Source: Pigoraptor vietnamica (Eukaryota > Opisthokonta > Filasterea). From it: a stretch of 16,909 bases of DNA. Within the stretch, counting starts at the first letter, position 1; the number at the start of each line of letters is the position of its first letter. The notes beneath the pieces are model-generated. The model ran no database searches. It had not been told where the DNA came from and saw only the letters and a list, made by a program, of their open reading frames with translations. This document shows positions 1 through 7,463 of the stretch, piece by piece. The position numbers and the translations under genes were made by a program. The stretch is from NCBI GenBank assembly GCA_943704525.1, contig CALSCQ010002869.1, forward strand, positions 1 to 16,909, written 5' to 3'.

Positions 1-303
1 GGGGGGGGGTGCAGCGTGGGGCAACCGGCGTGGAGCAGCGGCAGCGTGTGAGTGCCGTGAGGGTGAGTTTGCGCACTGCCGCGACCAATCGGAAGCGTCG
101 CGGCGAGTGTCACGATGCGCATCACGTGGGGACACGGCGTGCCCCGGATGTGAAGACAGCCACATCCTAATTTGTCCGGTAACATGATAAGCCGTGGAAC
201 ACGACTCTCGCAACTGACTTACAAACAAGTGCGTGGCACCGTGGGGTGCGCAAGAGTGCCACATATGCGCCAAGCAAGCAAAGGACCGCACGTGGCTTGG
301 GAA
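1..303. other. 5' flank of the DNase gene
   Basis: No gene is recognised here. The window opens with a run of nine to ten G. A CCAAT pentamer lies at 85-89 and a CACGTG box at 123-128, about 180 nt before the chosen DNase start, so this is a plausible promoter and 5' UTR. The DNase frame stays open upstream to about 172, with in-frame ATGs at 184 and 265, but the residues there do not resemble the DNase family or a signal peptide. Confidence 0.4.
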
Positions 304-1687
304 ATGGCGCGCGCGTCGCAGTGCCTTCTGTGCGCGTGCCTTGCGGCCCTTGTGCTTGCGGGGGCAGTGTCCGCAGCAGGGCGGCAGTATGTGGTCGGCG
401 GCTTCAACATTCAGATATTCGGCGCAAAGAAGATGGCGAACGCGGACGTCGTCAGCGTGCTGTTGCGCATTCTTCCGTTCTACGACGCCCTCCTGATCAT
501 GGAGGTGCGGGACTCGACCGACACGGCGATCCACAACCTCCTCGCCGATCTCAACGCCAAGACGGACCCCGCGATGCAGTACTCCATGCTTCTCAGCGAC
601 CGCCTGGGGCGCTCCAATAGCAAGGAACAGTACGCATACTTCTACCGCACGGCGCTCTTTGACGTCGTCGGCAGCGAGACGTATGTTTTCAACGATGCGC
701 AGAATTGGTTTGAGCGCCCGCCGTACGTCGCAACGTTCGCCGTGCGGAACAGCACCGGCGCACAGCGCTTCACGACGATCGGCATCCACACGAAGCCAGA
801 GGACTCTGTGAATGAGATCGACCACCTTACGGACGTGTACAACGCGCACGTGCAGCGGTTTGCGCAGGCGGACGTGCTATTGCTGGGCGACATGAACGCC
901 GGGTGCAGCTACGTGCCGAAGAAGAGCTGGCCTGATATCCGATTGTGGAGCGACACTCGCTTTCTGTGGCACATCTCGAGCGATGACGACACGACCGTCG
1001 GCACAACCAGCTGCCCGTACGACCGCCTTGTGACGGCCGGTGCGCTCTCGGGGCGCGTGGTCCCCGGCAGCACCGTCATCCTCCGGTACGACGACGCGTT
1101 TGGCCTCACGCCCGACGAGGCAAAGGCCGTCAGCGACCACTACAACGTGTGGCTGCGCCTCGCCTTCAATGTGAGTGATGCAGGCGGTGGCTCGCCTGCG
1201 CCAACCCGCGCGCCACCCGCACAGCCCTCCGCACCAGTGCCCGGAACGAACCAGGGCGCCCTCAGTGGGCAATCGTCCAAATCCAGCGGTGAGTGCGACC
1301 GCATTCTGCGCACGTTCGTGCACCGCAGCCCACACGCACACGAACTTGCCCAACAAGTCATCGACATGCCTTGCGCGCGCTCATGTTGTCGCACCGCAGT
1401 GAACGTGGCGGCCATCGCGGGCGGCGTCGCTGGCGGTGTTGTGCTGGTCGCGTGCGCCGTCGGCCTTGTCGTATGGTTCAAGCGCTCTTCGCGCGAGGAC
1501 AAGGTCATGTCGGCCATGATCCGATCGGTACGTATGCAGCCCTTTACCTTTTAAGTGCGCGTGTGTTGCGCACTCGTGCGGGGGACTAACGGCTCACTCG
1601 CACTTTCCACGGCAGGCCAGCGCAGAGGCGCTCAACCGCAACGATCTCCCCATGACCACGAACCCCATGCACGGCTACCACCGATAG
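304..1687 (+). CDS. DNase I family endonuclease, signal peptide plus C-terminal membrane anchor
   Basis: Exons 304-1527 and 1616-1687 (phase-0 intron of 88 nt, donor gtacgt, acceptor ggcag, branch-like ctaac near 1586) give 431 aa. The ATG at 304 is chosen because a typical signal peptide follows directly (residues 1-24, ending AVSA). Residues 28-287 match secreted DNase I throughout: FNIQIFG near 34, EVRD with the catalytic Glu67, GIHTKP with His162, LLGDMNAGCSYV near 193, PYDRLV with Asp240, SDHY with His279. Cys201 and Cys237 fit the essential disulfide. Possible N-glycosylation sites are N149 and N289. Unlike secreted DNase I, a Pro/Ala/Ser-rich stalk (about 292-330), a cysteine cluster (C331, C357, C361, C362) and a Gly-rich transmembrane helix (about 365-391) follow, then a basic stop-transfer and a 40-residue tail. 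Expected role: Ca/Mg-dependent cleavage of DNA outside the cell or in an endolysosomal lumen. Family assignment is strong; location is inferred. Confidence 0.9.
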
Positions 1688-1722
1688 CAATACACAGGCA
1701 TGGCCGAAAGCGCTTTGTTGTC

Positions 1723-2899
1723 TCAGTGCGACCACACGGGACGCCGTTTCTCGATGAACGCCGCGACGCCCTCCTTGCCGTCCGCGAGCTGGAGGTTGGA
1801 CACCATCACGGACTCTGCAAAGCTGCGCACATCCGCCGTGAGCTGCAGAGCCATGCACACCATACAGCAGCGGACGACACGTAGTCGAACATGCTCCTGA
1901 GTGCGAACGCCATGCGCATGTGCACACTGCGAAGGCACGCACTGCGAATGCGCACACTGCGAGCGCACACACTGCGAACGCCCACTACAACGCCCTGCAC
2001 CCCATGCACCCATAGCCATACCTGTATGCTTGGTCGCGCGGCATGGCCAGCTGCACGCCGCACAGAGGCCGCGGTCGGACGGTGAGAACTTCGCAGAGGA
2101 CCCATCATCAAAGCACGGTTGCAAGGGTCAATGCACACACCTGCCGATAGTACGCCGCCTTGCCCAGTGCAATGACGCCGCGACTGGCCGCGCATATCCG
2201 CGCGATGATCTGCTCCACCGCGGGTTCCACGGCGTCGGCGCTTTCGACGACGCGGCTGACGAGGCCGCACCGCAGCGCCTCGTCTGCGCCGATGGGCTCG
2301 CCTGTGAGTAGCATCTCGAGCGCAACCTTCGACGGCACGGCGCGGGACAGCGCGACGGCGGGCGTCGAACAGAACAGCCCAATGCGCACGCCGGGCGTCG
2401 CAAACTGCGCACGTCGTGAGGCGACAACGACGTCGCACGAGGCGACCAGCTGGCAGCCGGCGGCAGTCGCGAGCTGGTCCCCCACGACTGCGAGCACGGG
2501 CAGCGGCACGTCCTGCACGAGGCGCATCAGGTCCGAGCACGCGGCAAACACCTCGGCATGCTGCGCGCCCCGCTCTGCCGACAGCTCGCGCAGGTTGTGT
2601 CCGGAAGAGAACGCGGGGCCGTGCGCAGAGAGCACCACGGCGCGCGCGGAGGGGTCGTCGGCCGCCGCGCGTATGTGCGACTTGAGCTCGGCAAGCATCT
2701 GCACGGAGAGTGCATTGCGCCGCGCGGGGTCGTTGAGCACGAGGCGCACGACACCGCGCCCGTCGACGGAGCGTTCGACCACTGTCGCACTGCCATGCGC
2801 CGCGCCGCGTGCGGTCGGTGCGGTCGCGAGGCCGCGGTGTGCGGTGGCTGCGCAGGGACGTGCGCGCAAAGAGATGGCGACAGAGACGCGCGCAAACAT
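1723..2899 (-). CDS. ECHDC3: ECHDC3-like mitochondrial enoyl-CoA hydratase domain protein
   Basis: Coding exons on the minus strand are 2899-2141 and 1842-1723, 292 aa, close to the roughly 300 aa of animal ECHDC3. The intron (2140-1843, phase 0) has donor gtgtgt and acceptor ctgcag. The start at 2899 is chosen because an Arg-rich, acid-free leader follows (MFARVSVAISLRARP), typical of mitochondrial import; an in-frame ATG at 2953 is the alternative. Crotonase-fold signatures are in order: RNALSVQML, the oxyanion-hole segment AFSSGHNLREL, AAGCQLVASCDVVVAS, FATPGVRIGLFCSTP, KVALEMLLTGEPI, and the C-terminal EGVAAFIEKRRPVWSH that is diagnostic of this subfamily. The usual catalytic Glu of true hydratases is not obvious, as in ECHDC3, so the reaction is uncertain; a role in mitochondrial fatty-acid or acyl-CoA metabolism is inferred. 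The exon-2 acceptor is the least certain point: it leaves a region about three residues shorter than in human. Confidence 0.88.
1918..1980 (-). repeat. 15-nt tandem repeat in the ECHDC3 intron
   Basis: Four units with an exact 15-nt period, marked on the plus strand by CTGCGA at 1927, 1942, 1957 and 1972. On the coding strand each reads TCGCAG followed by TG, which is the same acceptor form used by real introns in this window. All four AGs are in phase with exon 2 of ECHDC3, and no stop codon lies between them and that exon. Confidence 0.85.
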
Positions 2900-3188
2900 T
2901 TTCGGAGGTGCCAGCAAGGCAGTGGAACACGGAAGGCGCGGGCTGTGGAACATTGATGGCCATGTCAGTCGTGAAACTGATGCGCCGCCCCGTTGAACGA
3001 GCCGTGTTGTTACGTGAGAGTCTGGACACAGATGGACCCACGGCTTCGGCCCCCCTGGCCGAGCGGTGAGTGCCCACCGGCGGCGACACGCGGCATCGGC
3101 AGTCAGCCCACGCCCCGGCCCCGAAGGCTGTTGCCAACAGCGGCGCCAAGAAGCAGTCGCCGCCGGACTCCACGTCCGAACACAGTCG

Positions 3189-3250
3189 CCCGGGCCGGCG
3201 CCGGCCGGGTCAAGGGTCACCGGGTCGGCCGGCCGGCCGGCGCCGGCAGC
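3189..3250. repeat. GGCC/CCGG palindrome cluster
   Basis: A very GC-rich stretch built from overlapping GGCC and CCGG units. It includes the perfect 14-nt palindrome GGCCGGCGCCGGCC at 3193-3206 and, from about 3226, a run of four or five consecutive GGCC units ending in GCGCCGG. It lies about 300 nt upstream of the ECHDC3 start. It is rich in CpG, but the sequence does not show whether it is regulatory. Confidence 0.7.
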
Positions 3251-3314
3251 GCCAGCTGGTACTGTCTGACTGCCGTGCAGTGACTCAACGGCGCTGTCAT
3301 GACGGAAGCCTGAA

Positions 3315-3348
3315 CACTGACGCCACGGATGTCAAGGCTGCGTCAGTG
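3315..3348. repeat. 9-bp inverted repeat (hairpin)
   Basis: CACTGACGC at 3315-3323 is the exact reverse complement of GCGTCAGTG at 3340-3348, with a 16-nt loop. No run of T follows and no gene is nearby. It may be a transcription-factor site pair, an RNA hairpin or chance. Confidence 0.5.
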
Positions 3349-4254
3349 CCAGTCGGCAAACAGAGGGCGCCGGCATAGCCTGAGCAGGGCCTTTATGAAA
3401 TCAATACGCACCGTTTTCTAAACTGAACGAGCGGTTCCGCCGCCGACTTCCGTAATTGGCCGGCCGACGCCCTGTGCAGCCTTCAATTACCGCCGCAGTT
3501 CCTGTCCGTCCTCTGCCTGACTACCGAACCCCCGGCGTCGCAGGGATCGGCCGTCTTCGTGCGCCAAACGCTGTGAACGGCGCCGGCTACATCCGCACAG
3601 ACTGCCTCATGATCAGGCCTTATTCAGTCACACACTCGCCATGCAAACGCAGACTAATCTGCGGCTGAGAAGAAAAGGAGCCTCAATTCTGCCCTCAACG
3701 CCGCTGGACGCCACACGCCGGCCCTCTGCTGGTGCGCGCCAAGGCACCGCCGCGCCCACTTGCTACGAGGCTGTCGGTGGCCGTAGTTTGGGCGCATCGC
3801 GCAGATGACAAAGCAACCCGCAGGGCTCCACCGGTCCCATGTCGGCGCTGCCCATTTCTCATTTCCGCCCGTTCCCGCGGTCCCTTCGGGCGTAAGAAAC
3901 GAAGCACGCACTGCGCAGCGGCGGCGGCATCACAGGGAGGGACTAAAGGCCACGCTCCAATGGAATGCCGCCATTTCCGAGTGTGTAACACTGGAATGCG
4001 ACTCGACAGTTTCAGAAGTGCCGACAGTTTCAAGTTATCGCGTGTCTGGCGATTGTATTGTGCCGTGTGTGCATCTGTACGGGTCGGCGCGCGTCACTCA
4101 GTGTGTGCCGCCCGTGTGTGCGTGCGTCGGAGCCGAGTCAGTGTGCCGGTGTGATGTTGCGCGAAATGCTGAAAAGTGTGCCTGTGTGCGCGCGGTGTGT
4201 GTCAGTCTGTCTGTACCGCCGAAGGTCAATGTCAGTTACTGAGTGCACGTGCGC

Positions 4255-4623
4255 CGGAGTTGTGTGTGTGCGTGTGTCGGTCAGTTGCAGGGCAGTCGGC
4301 GTGCGCGGCCAGTCAACGTGTGCATGCGGTGTGTTTGTCAGGTGTGGTGGTGCGTGTGTATTGTGTGTTGTGTGTGTGTGTGTGTACTGATGTGTTTGTG
4401 CCTGAGTGCTGGGCGAGTGAGTCGGTGTGTGTGAGCGTGCGGTGTGTCACTGCTCACGCGCGGGTGTGTGTGTGTGTGCGTATGTGTGTGTGTGCCGGTG
4501 TGAGTGCCAGTGTGTGTGTGTGCGCGCGCGCGCATGCTGTGTGTGTGTGTGTCAATAGTGTGTGTGTGTGTGTGTGTTTGTGTGTGCGCCTGCTGTGTGC
4601 GTGTGTGTATGTCACGGTGTGCC

Positions 4624-4668
<45 letters not shown>

Positions 4669-4736
4669 GTGTGTGTGCGTGTGTGTGTGTGTGTGCGTGT
4701 GTATGTGCGCATGCTGTGCGTGTGTGTCTGTGTGTC
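4255..4736 (+). repeat. TG-rich microsatellite with Z-DNA-prone core
   Basis: About 480 nt of interrupted TG dinucleotides on the plus strand. The purest tracts are about 4626-4664 and the GTGTGTGCGTG array to about 4710. A TG tract running into five CG steps and then CATG occupies about 4511-4536. Alternating purine-pyrimidine order runs through most of it. The apparent Cys/Val-rich open frames here are products of the repeat, not genes. Confidence 0.92.
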
Positions 4737-5222
4737 CCATGTTCTTGGCTGTTGTGGGTTCAGCGCGGAATGCGACGTGTTCCTTTCGGGGATTTTCAAC
4801 ACTCGGCGGGCTATTCTTGTGCAACCCTTTTCCAAATATTGCCATAATTGGGGTCCATCGCACTCCATCTGCCGCGCATGGGGTGCCACACCTTCGAACA
4901 CGCGAGAGAACAGCGCTCCATCCCCACCCTATGTGGCATGCGCGCTTGACGGAGGCGACAAAGACGCACGCACGCACAACAGGCGATCGCACATGCACGC
5001 CCTGCGTCCCCTTCTCCTCTCCCGGCGGACCACGTGACCCGGCTGTCTCACTGACGGGCTCTCGGCTGTTGGCGACTTCGTGGCTGTTGACAGCTGTCAA
5101 TGCGCTGTGTCACCAAATCTCGCGACGATTTCAGTGACTCGGCAGCGAATGCAACACCGAGCGAACTGACGCACGGGCGCCCTTCCCTCGTTCAACTGCG
5201 CTTCTGCCGGCGCAGTTGGAAG

Positions 5223-7063
5223 ATGCGACGGCGGCGTGCGAACGTCGTGCTTCTTGCGCTGGTCGTGGGCATCGCATGGTTCGCGTTCGCGCAATTCTAT
5301 GGCTTTGGGGTGCTCTTCGGAGAGGGCGGCGTGTCTGCGGACGCGGGCAAGGCGAAGACGGGCGCGCGGCGTGGTGCGGGTGGACGGCGGAGTGCCGACA
5401 AGGGCGCGGTTGCCGCGGACGTCGAGGGCGACACCGAAGGACCCTCGTCAGGGTCACGTGCCCTTGCGCCGGGGTCGCTGCTGCGGCTGGGGACGCTGCC
5501 ACTGGACAAGGGGGGGCAGCACCGCATTCTGCACGCGTACGCAGCGCCCTCCGACGCCGCAGGGGCTCCGCGCGACGCGTCGATGGGATCGGACGACGCG
5601 TCGTATTATGCGGCGCCGATGGGCGTGGACATTGCGACGCACGCCACGGCAAACCACCTGCACTCGCTGGTGGACCTCGCGAGGCGTTGGGACGGCGAAA
5701 TCTCTGTTGGTGAGTGGCGCCGCGTGTGAGCTGCATCCGTAGGCGCTTATTGCTCACACGCACACCCTCAATGCATGGCCCGGCCCGCAGCTGTGTTCGA
5801 CCCCGCCGTGTCTCCGGGGACCCTTGCGCTGATCGACGGACTGCGCGCATGCAACGAGCGCATAGCACAGCGCGTGCACTTCCACGTGGTGTATCCGCGC
5901 GACGCGACCGTGAGGCGCAAGACAGTGCGGTTGCTCCGGTCAAAGCGGCGTGCAGAGGCGGGAGTTCCCACGGCGCCCCTCTCGGACGACGCGTGCAAGG
6001 CGTGGGCCGAGGTGTACGGCGCACGGATACTTGCGGGCGAGGCCCCGCCGGACGAGCAGGAGGAGCTCGAGGGGCTTGGGGCGATTGACGAAGAGGCCGC
6101 GCCGGCCGTGCGCCGCGCCGACGCCGACAACTACGCGCTCGATTTCCCCTACCCCAACAACCTGCTCCGCAACGTCGCGCGGGGGGGCACCCGCAGCGCC
6201 TTTGTGCTCGTGCTCGACATCGACATCCTGCCGGCACCGCACCTCCGCGACGACTTTCTGACGGTCCTTCGTCACGCGAGCCGCGCGGGCGGCGGCGCCG
6301 CCGGTGGCGATGACATCGACCGGAGTCGCTTTGTACGCAGTCTGTTTGTGGTTCCCGCCTTTGAGAAGGTCGCCTGGAGCGCCTTTCCGGAGGACTACGA
6401 GGCCGTCGCAGCGGGGCTTCGCGAGGGCACAGTTCGGTGGGTGCGGTTTTGTTGTTTGTTGCGTGTCTTCCTGTTCTGTGTGCGCTGCTGTGTCGCGCGT
6501 GAAGCACGTGTCTGCGAGGCCCGTGTAGCTCAGGCTGGGTCGCAGGCCGTTCTACAACGCGACGTGCTGGAAGTGCCAGCAGCACACGGACTATTCGCTG
6601 TGGCTGGAGGAGTCGGCAGATCCCGGAGCCCTCTTCTATACGCGGCCGTGGAAGGGTGGGTCTCGCACTTCCTTCGCTGCATCGGCGTTCTCTCCATTTT
6701 TAGTGCAGTGAGGCTCTTGTGTGTGTGCGGTGTGTGTGCGGCTTTGTGTAATCCCGTCTCACGCCTTGCCGTCCGACAGACCCCTGGGAGCCATTCTACA
6801 TTGGCCCCCGCAGCGCGCCGCCCTTCGACGAGCGCTTCCGACAATACGGCTTCAACCGCATCTCTCAGGTGTGCGAGGCGTGGGTCGCCGGCTTCGACTT
6901 CAAAGTGCTCGTGCGCGCCTTCCTCGTGCACAACGGGTTTAAGGAGGCCGGCGCGTTCCACCTCTCGAAGGACCGGGAGAACGACGCGAACCGGCTGCTC
7001 TTCCGCGCGATGAAGCAAGAGCTCAAGTCGCGCTATCCGCTGTCTAAGCGGCGCTGCTATTGA
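5223..7063 (+). CDS. B4GAT1: B4GAT1-like GT49 glucuronyltransferase (type II membrane protein)
   Basis: Exons 5223-5709, 5791-6436, 6546-6655 and 6780-7063 (intron phases 1, 2, 1; donors gtgagt, gtgggt, gtgggt) give 508 aa. An Arg-rich cytoplasmic N-terminus (MRRRR) and one hydrophobic helix (about 8-24) indicate a Golgi type II topology; a Gly/Ala/Arg-rich stem runs to about 100. The GT49 domain starts at VDIATHAT (135) and contains YPNNLLRN (about 283), a DXD metal site DID (305-307), [31 protein letters not shown] (415), [15 protein letters not shown], the HNGFKE motif with His465, and the family C-terminal QELKSRYP...RRC. In animals B4GAT1 adds glucuronic acid to xylose on alpha-dystroglycan glycans, priming LARGE. 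Here the acceptor is unknown. There is no GT8 domain, so this is not LARGE itself. An insertion of about 50 residues rich in Asp/Glu/Ala precedes YPNN. Confidence 0.9.
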
Positions 7064-7065
7064 GA

Positions 7066-7078
7066 ACACACACACACA

Positions 7079-7132
<54 letters not shown>
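7066..7132 (+). repeat. CA dinucleotide microsatellite after the B4GAT1 stop
   Basis: An almost uninterrupted CA tract of about 67 nt, broken only by CGCG near 7079-7082. It begins two or three bases after the TGA at 7061-7063 and so probably forms the start of the 3' UTR. It is on the opposite strand sense to the TG tract upstream of the same gene. Confidence 0.95.
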
Positions 7133-7133
<1 letters not shown>

Positions 7134-7463
7134 CCCCGCGCGTTTTGCTGCGTGTCACTCACCCTAGCTGTCGCTGCGTTCACGCCAAGCCCCACTGCGT
7201 CACACCAATCCCAGTGTTCACCTGTTGCAATGAATGCGCGGCCGGCCCGCCATCCATCCTGACCGTCGCTCACCGCAAAACAGCCCATCTCTCGCAATGG
7301 AATAGCCCAGCTGTTGCAGTGCAGCGCCCCAACACCACTCCATGTGCTCACTTAAAGGTGGGAAACTTCCCCGTTCTCTTTTCAAAGAATTTGTTCGTGC
7401 GTCGGCCAGCGACGCATGGCCACCAACCATTCCACTTGCAAAGCACAGAGCAGCGGAGGGACA
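7133..7463. other. Convergent intergenic spacer with a hairpin
   Basis: This spacer lies between the converging 3' ends of the B4GAT1-like and spermidine synthase genes. I recognise no gene. TGCGTCG (7398-7404) and CGACGCA (7410-7416) make a perfect 7-bp stem with a 5-nt loop, extendable with G-T pairs, about 50 nt past the spermidine synthase stop. No AATAAA hexamer is evident on either strand. Confidence 0.5.

Larger units (their letters stand above)
2900..5222. other. Gene-poor divergent intergenic region
   Basis: This 2.3 kb separates the divergent ECHDC3-like and B4GAT1-like genes. Open frames exist in several frames on both strands, but their translations are low-complexity or unrecognisable and none matches a family I know, so none is called. 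It should hold the ECHDC3 promoter near 2900-3100 and the B4GAT1 promoter near 4750-5222; a CACGTGAC box sits at 5031-5038. Direct copies of CGACAGTTTCA at 4004 and 4022 form a short 18-nt-period duplication. From about 4050 the plus strand becomes steadily TG-rich and passes into a microsatellite. Confidence 0.6.

Noticed and set aside
172-303. N-terminal extension of the DNase reading frame
   Set aside because: It would place about 40 non-hydrophobic residues before the signal peptide; the ATG at 304 gives a normal leader.
1918-1980. Regularly spaced repeats that might suggest a CRISPR-like array
   Set aside because: The units are contiguous 15-mers with no spacers and lie inside a eukaryotic intron.
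2160-2996. Plus-strand open frame of 278 codons opposite the ECHDC3-like gene
   Set aside because: Translation is Ser/Thr/Arg/Ala low-complexity and the opposite strand carries an unmistakable crotonase domain.
3056-3067. TGGCCGAGCGGT, a good tRNA A-box, possible Leu/Ser tRNA
   Set aside because: No B-box (GGTTCGA-type) follows at tRNA distance, and I could not form an acceptor stem or anticodon arm around it.
3340-3640. Possible old duplication: segments near 3355-3395 and 3555-3625 share GCCGGC and AGGCCTTAT/GGGCCTTTAT-like words
   Set aside because: Matches are short and spacing differs; I cannot align them convincingly by eye, so no transposon or repeat is called.
3654-4154. Several overlapping open frames on both strands
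   Set aside because: No recognisable motif, no conserved start context, and frames conflict; left as intergenic.
4176-4847. Plus-strand open frame of 223 codons rich in Cys and Val, which looks like a cysteine-rich protein
   Set aside because: The Cys-Val pattern is simply translated GTGTGT/TGTGTG repeat; the minus-strand His-Thr frame is the same artefact.
5131-6585. Long minus-strand open frame (484 codons) opposite the B4GAT1-like gene
   Set aside because: It is Arg/Pro/Ala-rich, matches no family, and is antisense to conserved exons; GC-rich codons commonly leave the opposite strand open.
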